DNA from: Lysobacteraceae bacterium
GTDB taxonomy: Bacteria; Pseudomonadota; Gammaproteobacteria; Xanthomonadales; Xanthomonadaceae
Assembly: GCA_016789405.1 (NCBI GenBank)
Contig: JAEUPQ010000040.1
Location: 62,001-126,000, forward strand
Direction: 5' to 3'
Length of the DNA: 64,000 nt
The notes under the pieces: generated by a model
Databases searched by the model: none
Seen by the model: the letters and a program-made list of their open reading frames with translations, nothing else
Told to the model about the DNA's origin: nothing
Translations under genes and position numbers: made by a program
Part shown: positions 56,692 through 64,000 of the stretch, piece by piece
How positions within the stretch are numbered: position 1 is the first letter of the stretch
Layout: each line of letters opens with the position of its first letter

Positions 56692-57600
56692 ATGACTGCG
56701 TCCGTTGTTCAGCGCGACAGGGAGGCCACCGCACCCACCGCGCTCCTCACGACCCGCACGGGCCGTGTGCGCCATCCGTTGCCGGGATTCGGCCTCGGCG
56801 TCGGCGTCGGCATGGCCTGGCTCGGGCTCGTCGTACTGCTGCCGTTGCTGGCCCTGTGCGTGCGCGCGGCAGGCCTTGGCATCGACGGCTGGCTGCGCGC
56901 GCTCCGCGACGAGCGCGTGCAGGCGGCGCTGCAGCTGAGCTTCGGCGCATCGCTGGTCGCTGCGGTGATCGCATCGCTGGTTGGCCTGCTGGTGGCCTGG
57001 GTGCTGGTGCGCTACCGCTTTCCGGGCCGGCGGCTGATCGATGCCCTGGTCGACCTGCCGTTCGCATTGCCGACGGCGGTCGCGGGCATCGCGTTGACTG
57101 CGATCTACTCCAGCAACGGTTGGGTCGGACAATGGCTCGAACCGCTCGGCGTGAAGATCGCGTACAGCAGCGTCGGCATCACGCTTGCGCTGATCTTCAT
57201 CGGCCTGCCGTTCGCGGTGCGCTCGGTGCAGCCGCTGCTCGAAACCCTGGGGCGCGAACAGGAAGAGGCTGCGGCCTCGCTCGGTGCATCGCGATGGACC
57301 GCATTGCGCCGCGTGGTGCTGCCGGAAGTGCTGCCCGGCGTGCTGACCGGCTTCTCGCTGGCGTTCGCGCGCGGGCTCGGGGAATACGGATCGGTGATCT
57401 TCATCGCCGGCAACCTGCCGTACAAGACCGAGATCGCGCCGCTGCTCATCACCATCCGCCTGGAGGAATACGACTACAACGGCGCCATCGCGCTGGCGGC
57501 ACTGCTGCTGGCCGCGTCGTTCGTCTGCCTGCTCGCGATCAACGCCATTCCCGCGCTGTTCGCGCATGGGCACGGCAAGGGAGACCGCGATGTCCGCTGA
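56692..57600 (+). CDS. cysT: Sulfate ABC transporter permease CysT
   Basis: A 302-residue inner-membrane permease with about six helices after an N-terminal extension of some 35 residues. The coupling (EAA) loop reads EEAAASLGASRWTALRRVVLP (about 186-206, written here split: EEAAASLGAS, RWTALRRVVLP), and YKTEIAPLLI follows as in other CysT proteins. ATG 56692 is preceded by AGGGAG. Its last 11 bases overlap the cysW start. Confidence 0.94.
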   Translation: MTASVVQRDREATAPTALLTTRTGRVRHPLPGFGLGVGVGMAWLGLVVLLPLLALCVRAAGLGIDGWLRALRDERVQAALQLSFGASLVAAVIASLVGLLVAWVLVRYRFPGRRLIDALVDLPFALPTAVAGIALTAIYSSNGWVGQWLEPLGVKIAYSSVGITLALIFIGLPFAVRSVQPLLETLGREQEEAAASLGASRWTALRRVVLPEVLPGVLTGFSLAFARGLGEYGSVIFIAGNLPYKTEIAPLLITIRLEEYDYNGAIALAALLLAASFVCLLAINAIPALFAHGHGKGDRDVR

Positions 57601-58450
57601 GTCCCTGCGTGACGATCCGCTGCGCGAGCCCGCGTGGGTACGCATCCTGCTCATCGCACTGGCGATGATCGCGGTGACCCTGCTGGTCGTGCTGCCGTTG
57701 CTGACCGTACTGGTGTCCGCCTTCGGCGACGGCTTCGGCGCGTGGTGGGCGGCACTGCGCGAGCCCGATGCGCTGGCAGCGTTGCGCCTGACCCTGCTGA
57801 CGGTGTCGATCGCAGTGCCGGTGAACGCGATCTGCGGCGTGCTGATGGCCTGGGCGCTCGCGCGCTTCGACTTCGCGGGCAAGCGCGTGCTGCTGGCGTT
57901 GATCGACCTGCCGTTCGCGGTGTCGCCGGTGGTTGCGGGCCTGTGCCTGGTGCTGCTGTTCGGCGCGCACGGCTGGTTTGCCGAACTGCTCGCCGAACAC
58001 GATGTGAAGATCCTGTTCGCGCGTCCGGGCATCGTGCTGGCCACGCTGTTCATCACCTTCCCGTTCGTGGTGCGCGAATTGCTGCCGCTGATGCAGCAGC
58101 AGGGCGCCGACGAGGAACTCGCGGCGCGCTCGCTGGGCGCGGGCGCGTGGCGGCTGTTCTTCCGCATCACCCTGCCGAACATCAAATGGGGTCTGCTCTA
58201 CGGCGTGCTGCTGTGCACGGCGCGTGCGATGGGCGAGTTCGGCGCGGTGTCTGTGGTGTCCGGCCACATCCGCGGGCTCACCAACACGCTGCCGCTGCAC
58301 ATCGAGATCCTCTACAACGAATTCGACACCGTCGCCGCGTTCGCCGCCGCCTCGCTGCTCTCGGGAATGGCACTGGTGACCCTGGTGCTGAAGTTCTGGC
58401 TGGAATCGCGCCATGGCGACGCGCTGGCGTCGTCGCACAGGAAACACTGA
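57590..58450 (+). CDS. cysW: Sulfate ABC transporter permease CysW
   Basis: A 286-residue inner-membrane permease, partner of CysT. Six predicted helices; coupling loop [18 protein letters not shown]; family block [20 protein letters not shown] choose ATG 57590, preceded by AAGGGAG, rather than an ATG eight codons earlier inside cysT. It overlaps cysT by 11 bases, implying coupled translation. Confidence 0.94.
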   Translation: MSAESLRDDPLREPAWVRILLIALAMIAVTLLVVLPLLTVLVSAFGDGFGAWWAALREPDALAALRLTLLTVSIAVPVNAICGVLMAWALARFDFAGKRVLLALIDLPFAVSPVVAGLCLVLLFGAHGWFAELLAEHDVKILFARPGIVLATLFITFPFVVRELLPLMQQQGADEELAARSLGAGAWRLFFRITLPNIKWGLLYGVLLCTARAMGEFGAVSVVSGHIRGLTNTLPLHIEILYNEFDTVAAFAAASLLSGMALVTLVLKFWLESRHGDALASSHRKH

Positions 58451-58466
58451 TTGGGAGCCCGTTGAC

Positions 58467-59516
58467 ATGCACCTGAGCCTTCGCAACATCCAGAAGCACT
58501 ACGCCGGCGCAGCCGCGCTCAACGGTGTCGACCTCGACATCGTCTCCGGCGAACTCATCGCGCTGCTCGGGCCGTCCGGTTCGGGCAAGACCACGCTGCT
58601 GCGGATCATCGCCGGGCTGCTGTCGCCGGATGGCGGCACCGTACGCTTCGGCGACCGCGACGCCACGCGGCTGAGCCTGCGCGAACGCAACGTAGGCTTC
58701 GTTTTCCAGCATTACGCCCTGTTCCGGCACATGACCGTGGCCGAGAACATCGCCTTCGGCCTGCGCAGCCGGCCGCGCGCACGGCGTCCGGACAAGGCGA
58801 CCATCGCGCGCCGCGTCGACGAACTGCTGCAGCTGATCCAGTTGCCCGACTACGGCGGGCGGCATCCCGAGCAGCTGTCGGGTGGACAGAAGCAGCGCAT
58901 CGCGCTTGCGCGCGCCCTGGCGATCGATCCGAGCGTGCTGCTGCTCGACGAGCCCTTTGGTGCGCTCGATGCCAAGGTGCGCGTGGAATTGCGTCGCTGG
59001 CTGCGACGCCTGCACGACCAGACCGGACAGACGACGGTGTTCGTCACCCACGACCAGGAGGAAGCGCTGGAGCTGGCCGATCGCGTGGTCGTGCTGCGCG
59101 AAGGACGCATCGAACAGGTCGGCACGCCGGACGACATCTACGCGCACCCGGCGTCGGCGTACGTGTTCGATTTCATCGGTCGCGGCAATGCGATCCGCGG
59201 GCATGTGCGATCCGGCGTGTTCGTCGCCGATGACGAGATCGGCGTGCTGGACGCGCCGGGAATCGCGGATGGCGCGACCCTCGCGATGTTCCGTCCGCAC
59301 CAGGGCGTGCGCAACGACGAGGAGGGCGAAGGCATCCGCGCGCGCGTGTCCGCCGTGCATCGACGCGCGGATCGCATCACGGTCGAACTTGCGCCCGGTG
59401 GTGGCGTGCGGCCGATCGAATGGGAGCGCGTGGTCGAGGACGACATCGCGTTGCCTGCGATCGGCGAGGCGCTGGTCTTGCGGCCCACGCGCCCGCACTT
59501 CTTCCCGCTCGCCTGA
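58467..59516 (+). CDS. cysA: Sulfate ABC transporter ATP-binding protein CysA
   Basis: A 349-residue ATPase that powers sulfate import. Walker A GPSGSGKT (35-42), signature LSGGQ (137-141), Walker B VLLLDEP (157-163) and H-loop His195 (FVTHDQEEA). A C-terminal TOBE-like part follows residue 235. ATG 58467 has GGGAG nine bases upstream. Last gene of the sulfate operon; a long inverted repeat lies immediately downstream. Confidence 0.95.
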   Translation: MHLSLRNIQKHYAGAAALNGVDLDIVSGELIALLGPSGSGKTTLLRIIAGLLSPDGGTVRFGDRDATRLSLRERNVGFVFQHYALFRHMTVAENIAFGLRSRPRARRPDKATIARRVDELLQLIQLPDYGGRHPEQLSGGQKQRIALARALAIDPSVLLLDEPFGALDAKVRVELRRWLRRLHDQTGQTTVFVTHDQEEALELADRVVVLREGRIEQVGTPDDIYAHPASAYVFDFIGRGNAIRGHVRSGVFVADDEIGVLDAPGIADGATLAMFRPHQGVRNDEEGEGIRARVSAVHRRADRITVELAPGGGVRPIEWERVVEDDIALPAIGEALVLRPTRPHFFPLA

Positions 59517-59522
59517 GGCCAT

Positions 59523-59654
59523 CCTGCTGCGGACTTGGCCCGCCGTGACCGCGTGTGTGCCGTCGTCGCGCGCCAGTCTCCCGAGGTCGAGCCTGGCACG
59601 GAGCGAGGGGATTCGGCAGATGCCTGTCGAACGACAGGCCAAGTCCGCAGCAGG
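59523..59654. repeat. 132-nt element with 18-bp perfect terminal inverted repeats
   Basis: CCTGCTGCGGACTTGGCC at 59523-59540 is exactly complementary to 59637-59654. Inside, GCCTGTCG-AA-CGACAGGC (59622-59639) is itself a hairpin that overlaps the right arm, so two foldings compete. It fills almost all of the gap between the convergent cysA and DUF2145 genes. It could be a two-way terminator or a small non-autonomous mobile element (MITE-like); no target-site duplication is obvious. Confidence 0.8.
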
Positions 59655-59661
59655 TATCGGC

Positions 59662-60537
59662 TCAGGCGGGGCCGGGCTCCGGCATGCGCTCGCCTCGCCG
59701 CCACTCCACTTCGCGCACTTCGAAGCCCGACGCATCGAGCCAGCGCAGGATCGCGCGCACCGTGACGACCGGATAGTCACCGCCCAGACGCGTGCCGACG
59801 CCATGGTCGGTGAACGCCAGGTTGGCGCCACCGAACAGTCCGCCGACGATGCGCTTCGAATACGGGATATGGATGGTGTCCGGCTGGAATCCGTGGGCCT
59901 TGGCGAGCAGGTAGGCCTGCGCGCGATCGGTCGCCACGCGGCGTTCCGGAATCGATGCCGCGATGTGTTCCAGCACCCAGGCGGTGGAGTTCTGGTACTG
60001 CCTGCTGCCGGGGCGTGCGATGAGGTTGTAGCGCGGCGTGTACAGCGGGTCGTGGCGCAGGTCGACCAGTCGCGCGGCGAGGCGTTCGGCGATCGCGGGT
60101 TCCAGCCAGGTGATGCGCGCATCCTGCTCGATCAGGTCGTCGGCGAAGAAGTTCACCAGGCCCTGCGCGTAAAGACCCGAACCCTCGCTGCTGCAGTCGT
60201 TGAGGAGATGCACGACGGTCCAGCGGCCGTCGGCGTGGTCGCGGACCGCGAAGCCGGCGTGGCTGTAGCGCAGGCCGTGCTTCGACAGATCGGTACCCAC
60301 GCGCGACACGACCGCGACGGGCGCATCGTGACGGTCCAGTTCGTCGACGACCATCCGCGCGGTGCGTGCGGCATCGGCGACGCGCGCTGGTGTCATCGCG
60401 CGCGCCTCGCAGGGCGTTCCCGCGCTTGCTGCCGGCGCCACGCTCATCAATACGATCAGTGCCACCAGCATCAGTCCGATGAGTCCCGCTGCCGCGCGGG
60501 CGCTGCGACGCTCGTCGTTGGGGTCGTAGTTGCTCAC
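59662..60537 (-). CDS. DUF2145 family exported protein
   Basis: A 291-residue protein with an N-terminal hydrophobic signal segment (about 17-38) and the DUF2145 pattern: RYSHAGFAVRDHADGRWTVVHLLNDC, split near 90-115, and LYTPRYNLIARPGSRQYQNSTAW further on, with possible catalytic His and Cys/Asn residues reminiscent of papain-fold or NlpC-like proteins (inference). GTG 60537 overlaps the preceding stop as GTGA, so it is translated together with the gene at 60534-61046. Confidence 0.82.
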   Translation of the reverse strand: MSNYDPNDERRSARAAAGLIGLMLVALIVLMSVAPAASAGTPCEARAMTPARVADAARTARMVVDELDRHDAPVAVVSRVGTDLSKHGLRYSHAGFAVRDHADGRWTVVHLLNDCSSEGSGLYAQGLVNFFADDLIEQDARITWLEPAIAERLAARLVDLRHDPLYTPRYNLIARPGSRQYQNSTAWVLEHIAASIPERRVATDRAQAYLLAKAHGFQPDTIHIPYSKRIVGGLFGGANLAFTDHGVGTRLGGDYPVVTVRAILRWLDASGFEVREVEWRRGERMPEPGPA

Positions 60538-61046
60538 GACGCAAGCTCCGAAATGGCAAGTGCGATCGATGCGAGTGCAGGCGACGCATTCCGGGACGAG
60601 ACGATCTCACGCGAATGGATGTGGGTGCGGGTCGCTTCGTCCGCCACGAAGCAGATCGCGGTGCCCGAAGCCATCAGCAACCAGCCGCCGGACACCGCCA
60701 CGGCTTCCAGCGCGTGACCTGCCGACAGGCCCAGCGCCTTCACCGCTTCGACCGACAGGTAGACCACGAATGAAGCACCGCCGGCAACCGCAGAGACGGT
60801 CACGGCGACCATCACGCCGCTGACCGCGAGGCCGGTCACCACGAACTCGCTGCCCTTGGCCAGGGCGCTGACGGCTGCGATCGGCACCTCCACCGACGCG
60901 GCGAGGCTGGCCTCTGAGGCGCGCACGGACGCGCCAGGCGCGGCATCGGCCGGCGGGATCAGCAGGCAGCTCACGGCGAGGACGGTGGCGGCGACGCGAT
61001 AGCGCAGCGGCATGTGGCGCAGCAGGGGGAGGGCGGTCTGCGGCAT
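60534..61046 (-). CDS. Hypothetical Ala/Val-rich membrane protein upstream of DUF2145
   Basis: A 170-residue protein with a signal-like N-terminus (about 14-36) and two or three hydrophobic segments (about 66-97, 115-135). It is coupled by a four-base overlap to the DUF2145 gene. The start may instead be the ATG at 61013. I recognise no family; its pairing with DUF2145 suggests a shared envelope role. Confidence 0.68.
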   Translation of the reverse strand: MPQTALPLLRHMPLRYRVAATVLAVSCLLIPPADAAPGASVRASEASLAASVEVPIAAVSALAKGSEFVVTGLAVSGVMVAVTVSAVAGGASFVVYLSVEAVKALGLSAGHALEAVAVSGGWLLMASGTAICFVADEATRTHIHSREIVSSRNASPALASIALAISELAS

Positions 61047-61159
61047 GGCGGCGGTACGGTTCGGGAGGTGGTTCGAGGAAAGCCGCCGCCGGCATCCATT
61101 GCAAACGGAATCGACCAGGTGTAAGCAGTGGGGCTGGCAAGTATTGGATTGCGATACCC

Positions 61160-61909
61160 ATGGCCGTTTCGGTGGACCTGATCGACGCCCTCAAGCGCCT
61201 GCTCCGCGGGCAGGGAATGACCTATCGCGAGCTGGCGGGCCGGCTGAAGATGAGCGAGGCGGCGGTCAAGCGGATGTTCTCGCTCCGCGCGATGAGCCTG
61301 CAGCGCCTGGAACAGATCTGCGATGTGCTGGATATCGGCCTGGCCGACATCGCCGCCGAATCCGCACGCGGCAAGGACAGCATGGCCGAGCTCAGCGAGG
61401 CCCAGGAGCGCGCCCTGGTGTCCGAGCCGGCGCTGCTGCTGGCGTTGTTCCTCAGCCTGAACCGCTGGAAGCAGACGGACGTGCTGGCCCAGTTCTCGTT
61501 CACCGAACCGCAATGGACGGGATTGCTGGTCAAGCTCGACCGGCTGGGGATCATCGAATTGCAGCCGGGCAACCGCGCGCGCGCGCTGACCGCACGCAAC
61601 TTCCGCTGGCGTCGCAACGGGCCGATGGAGCTGTACTTCCGCGAGAAGCTGCTCGGCGACTACTTCGCCGATGCCTTCGACGGCGAACAGGACGGGCTGT
61701 TCCTCCTCAGTGGCAGCCTGAGTGTCGATGGCGTGCGCCAGATGCGCCAGCGCCTGGAGGAAGTCGTGAAGGAGTTCGACGCACTGCTGGTGCGCGATGC
61801 CACGCTGTCGGCGAAGGAGCGTATCGGCGTGAGTCTGGTGCTTGCGCAGAAGCCGTGGTTGCTGCAGTTGTTCCAGGGATATCGTCGCGCGCTCGACGCG
61901 AAAGGCTGA
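61160..61909 (+). CDS. XRE-type helix-turn-helix regulator
   Basis: A 249-residue protein with an N-terminal Cro/XRE HTH (about 8-66: YRELAGRLKMSEAAVKRMFS). A longer C-terminal domain of unknown fold (about 75-249) follows, with WTGLLVKLDRLGIIELQPG resembling a second winged helix. It reads in the same direction as fabA, whose leader carries three similar palindromic boxes, so it might bind them. Ligand unknown. Confidence 0.8.
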   Translation: MAVSVDLIDALKRLLRGQGMTYRELAGRLKMSEAAVKRMFSLRAMSLQRLEQICDVLDIGLADIAAESARGKDSMAELSEAQERALVSEPALLLALFLSLNRWKQTDVLAQFSFTEPQWTGLLVKLDRLGIIELQPGNRARALTARNFRWRRNGPMELYFREKLLGDYFADAFDGEQDGLFLLSGSLSVDGVRQMRQRLEEVVKEFDALLVRDATLSAKERIGVSLVLAQKPWLLQLFQGYRRALDAKG

Positions 61910-61932
61910 ACCACGGCACCGGAATCCGCATG

Positions 61933-62012
61933 CATACGTTTGCGTACTGTCTAGACATACGCATGCGTAGGTTCTCCGGATCGCTGAATGCATGCGCCCA
62001 TACGCATGCGAA
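61933..62012 (+). promoter_or_regulatory. Three CATACGCATGCGTA-like boxes upstream of fabA
   Basis: Boxes at 61933-61946 (CATACGTTTGCGTA), 61956-61969 (CATACGCATGCGTA) and 61999-62012 (CATACGCATGCGAA). The middle one contains the perfect 12-bp palindrome TACGCATGCGTA. Start-to-start spacing is 23 and 43 bp, about two and four helical turns. They lie 84-163 bases before the fabA start, where an operator for unsaturated fatty-acid synthesis would be expected. Confidence 0.6.
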
Positions 62013-62095
62013 TGCTGAAAAATCAGGGGTTTGCTGCGATGTCGTCGTCGAGAAAATGGCGATAATGGCAAGTTCTGTCCACTCGCAGTCCGCAC

Positions 62096-62611
62096 ATGCC
62101 GCAGCCCGCTTCGTTCGATTACGCGCAACTCATCGCCTGCTCGCAAGGCACGGTGTTCGGTCCTGGCAACGCACGCCTCCCGGCGCCGCCGATGCTGATG
62201 TTCGATCGCATCACCTGCATCGACGAGAAGGGCGGATCGCACGGCAAGGGATTGCTGGTGGCGGAACTGGATATCCGCCCTGACCTCTGGTTCTTCGGTT
62301 GTCATTTCGAAGGCGATCCGGTGATGCCCGGCTGCCTCGGCCTCGATGCGATGTGGCAGCTCGCTGGCTTCTACCTGCCGTGGCTCGGCGAACCGGGGCG
62401 TGGCCGCGCATTGGGCGTCGGCAACGTGAAGTTCAGCGGCCAGGTGCTGCCGACCGCGAAAGTCGTGCGTTACGAGATCGACGTGCGCCGGGTGATGCGC
62501 GGCAAGCTGGCGCTGGTCATCGCCGATGGTCGTACCTACGTCGACGACCGCCTGATCTACGAAGCCGAGGGCCTGCGCGTGGGCCTGTTCCAGTCGGTGG
62601 AGGGCTTCTGA
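62096..62611 (+). CDS. fabA: 3-hydroxydecanoyl-ACP dehydratase/isomerase FabA
   Basis: A 171-residue cytoplasmic enzyme that dehydrates 3-hydroxydecanoyl-ACP and isomerises trans-2- to cis-3-decenoyl-ACP, the entry to unsaturated fatty acids. The catalytic pair His70 ([15 protein letters not shown]) and Asp84 (GLDAMWQ) has the E. coli numbering. Length is as usual (about 171). The fabB start overlaps its stop by one base (TGATG), so they form an operon. Confidence 0.96.
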   Translation: MPQPASFDYAQLIACSQGTVFGPGNARLPAPPMLMFDRITCIDEKGGSHGKGLLVAELDIRPDLWFFGCHFEGDPVMPGCLGLDAMWQLAGFYLPWLGEPGRGRALGVGNVKFSGQVLPTAKVVRYEIDVRRVMRGKLALVIADGRTYVDDRLIYEAEGLRVGLFQSVEGF

Positions 62612-63837
62612 TGCGTCGCGTCGTCGTCACCGGCTACGGCTTGGTCTCTCCGATCGGCAACGATGCCGACACCGTCTCTGCAGCGCTGCGCAACGGCACC
62701 AGCGGGATCGAATTCGTTCCCGAATATGCCGAGAAGGGCTTCCGCAGCCATGTCGCAGGCGTGCCGAAGATCGATCTCGATGGGGCGATCGATCGCAAGC
62801 TGAAGCGATTCATGGGCGATGCCGCCGCCTACGCCTACATCTCGATGCGCGATGCCATCGCCGACGCGGGCCTCGACGAAGCACAGGTACGCAACCCGCG
62901 TACGGGCGTGATCGCTGGCTCCGGCGGTGCCTCGGCGCACTGGCAGATCGAAACCGGCGATCTCGCGCGCAACAAGGGTGCGCGCAAGGTCGGTGCGTTC
63001 ATGGTGCCGCGCACGATGTGTTCGACCGTGTCCGCGTCGCTGGCGACGGCGTTCGGCATCCAGGGCGTCAGCTACACGATCGCGGCTGCATGCGCCACGT
63101 CCGCGCATTGCATCGGCGCCGCGGCCGACCTGATCCGCCACGGCGCACAGGACATCGTGATGGCCGGCGGCGGTGAAGAACTGCACTGGGGTCTGTCCGT
63201 GCAGTTCGACGCGATGGGCGCGCTGTCCAGCAACTTCAACGCGACGCCGCAGAGCGCCTCGCGTCCGTACGATGCGACTCGCGATGGTTTCGTCATCGGT
63301 GCCGGTGGCGGCATCCTCGTGCTGGAAGAATACGAACACGCGAAGGCGCGCGGTGCGCGCATCCATGCCGAACTCGTCGGCTATGGCGTGACCTCGGATG
63401 GCGCCGACATGGTCGCGCCGAACGGCGAGGGCGCGGTGCGCTGCATGCGTCTGGCCATGCAGGGCTTCCCCGGCGGAAGCGAGCCGGTCGGCACCATCGA
63501 CTACCTCAATACGCATGGCACGTCGACGCCTTTGGGCGACGTCACCGAGATCGAAGCCGTTCGCGAAGCCTTCGGCGGCGTGATCCCGCCGTTCTCCTCG
63601 ACCAAGGCGCTGACCGGTCACTCGCTCGGCGCCGCAAGCGTGCATGAAGCGATCTACAGCCTGCTCATGCTGCGCGACGGTTTCATGGCCGGCTCCGCGA
63701 ACATCGAAACGCTCGACCCGCGCGTCGAAGGCTACCCGGTGCTGCGCGAAACGCGCGACGCATCGCTGCGCACGGTCATGTCGAACAGCTTCGGCTTCGG
63801 CGGCACCAACGCGACGCTGGTGTTCCGCAAAGCATGA
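62611..63837 (+). CDS. fabB: 3-oxoacyl-ACP synthase I FabB
   Basis: A 408-residue condensing enzyme, partner of FabA in unsaturated fatty-acid synthesis. Catalytic Cys161 ([10 protein letters not shown]), His302 ([11 protein letters not shown]), Lys332 and His337 ([12 protein letters not shown]). The ACATSAHC form and the pairing with fabA identify KAS I rather than FabF. ATG 62611 shares its A with the fabA stop. Confidence 0.96.
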   Translation: MRRVVVTGYGLVSPIGNDADTVSAALRNGTSGIEFVPEYAEKGFRSHVAGVPKIDLDGAIDRKLKRFMGDAAAYAYISMRDAIADAGLDEAQVRNPRTGVIAGSGGASAHWQIETGDLARNKGARKVGAFMVPRTMCSTVSASLATAFGIQGVSYTIAAACATSAHCIGAAADLIRHGAQDIVMAGGGEELHWGLSVQFDAMGALSSNFNATPQSASRPYDATRDGFVIGAGGGILVLEEYEHAKARGARIHAELVGYGVTSDGADMVAPNGEGAVRCMRLAMQGFPGGSEPVGTIDYLNTHGTSTPLGDVTEIEAVREAFGGVIPPFSSTKALTGHSLGAASVHEAIYSLLMLRDGFMAGSANIETLDPRVEGYPVLRETRDASLRTVMSNSFGFGGTNATLVFRKA

Positions 63838-63847
63838 AGCTGCCGAT

Positions 63848-63879
63848 CGCACCGTTCCGGCACAGATCGGAACGGTGCG
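63848..63879. terminator. Hairpin between fabB and the convergent gene at the window edge
   Basis: 12-bp perfect stem CGCACCGTTCCG/CGGAACGGTGCG with an eight-base loop, 11 bases after the fabB stop. No T-run on either strand, so it may end transcription only weakly or act as a 3' stabiliser for both genes. Confidence 0.6.
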
Positions 63880-63895
63880 CTTCGCTCCAGACGCT

Positions 63896-64000
63896 TCACT
63901 CCAGGTCTGGCAGCGGCTTCACCACCGAGTAGGTTTCCTTCTTGGGCTTGCCGGCCAGCGGCGGGAACTCCACCGGCTCCGGCTTGATCTGCGTATCCGG
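63896..64000 (-). CDS. 3' end of a minus-strand gene, cut by the window edge
   Basis: Only the last 34 codons and a TGA stop (63896-63898) are visible. They encode a Pro/Lys-rich tail containing KPEPVEFPPLAGKPKKE and ending KPLPDLE. Codons have the high GC3 of the genome, and the gene converges on fabB with a hairpin between them, both supporting a real gene. The product cannot be identified from the tail. Confidence 0.6.
   Translation of the reverse strand, partial: PDTQIKPEPVEFPPLAGKPKKETYSVVKPLPDLE

Overview
The window is about two-thirds G+C with strong GC3 bias. Its gene content points to a Lysobacter-like member of the Xanthomonadales (Lysobacteraceae). It holds close relatives of three classic Lysobacter exoenzymes (alpha-lytic protease, beta-lytic protease and endoproteinase Lys-C) and a fabA-fabB pair typical of gammaproteobacteria. 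I saw no rRNA, tRNA, phage, transposase or CRISPR sequence.

Region 1 (404-49079) is an extraordinary cluster of secreted hydrolases. I count 16 exported peptidases: two S1A trypsin-fold proteases (4147, 6119), eight S8 subtilases (7701, 10011, 12334, 29690, 33455, 35519, 37824, 40257), one Lys-C-like lysyl endopeptidase (25028), two M28 aminopeptidases (27333, 42169), one M23 beta-lytic protease (31754) and two alpha-lytic proteases on the minus strand (45800, 47916). Two paralogous large secreted proteins of unknown function (21616, 43953), a TonB-dependent receptor (18465), a small exported protein (20613) and a four-helix membrane protein (47367) lie among them. Two large membrane-anchored regulators with an OmpR/CadC-type winged helix and a repeat-rich periplasmic part (404-3301 and 14237-17137, both minus) bracket the first five proteases.

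The exported enzymes are modular. Unrelated catalytic domains carry the same few C-terminal cassettes: a carboxypeptidase-regulatory-like beta module, a P (proprotein-convertase) domain in three sequence subtypes, a PPC-like domain, and one PKD domain. Subtypes are shared across unrelated catalytic families, so the tails look shuffled by recombination. Some subtilases are tandem duplicates with a period near 2.3 kb that includes leader and terminator. Most genes end in a very similar CCCCGGC/GCCGGGG hairpin with a GNRA-type or TTCG loop.

Region 2 (49397-53249) is housekeeping: a half-length asparaginase-like protein, a DUF2069 membrane protein and wrbA on the minus strand, then divergent yihY, a thioredoxin-fold lipoprotein and acylphosphatase overlapping by 4 nt each.

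Region 3 (53289-59516) is a sulfate-uptake operon: an Rrf2-family regulator preceded by two inverted repeats, a DUF2292 small protein, an outer-membrane porin, and sbp-cysT-cysW-cysA.

Region 4 (59523-64000) contains a 132-nt inverted-repeat element, a DUF2145 operon (minus), an HTH regulator, three operator-like boxes, fabA-fabB, and the 3' end of a minus-strand gene cut by the window edge.
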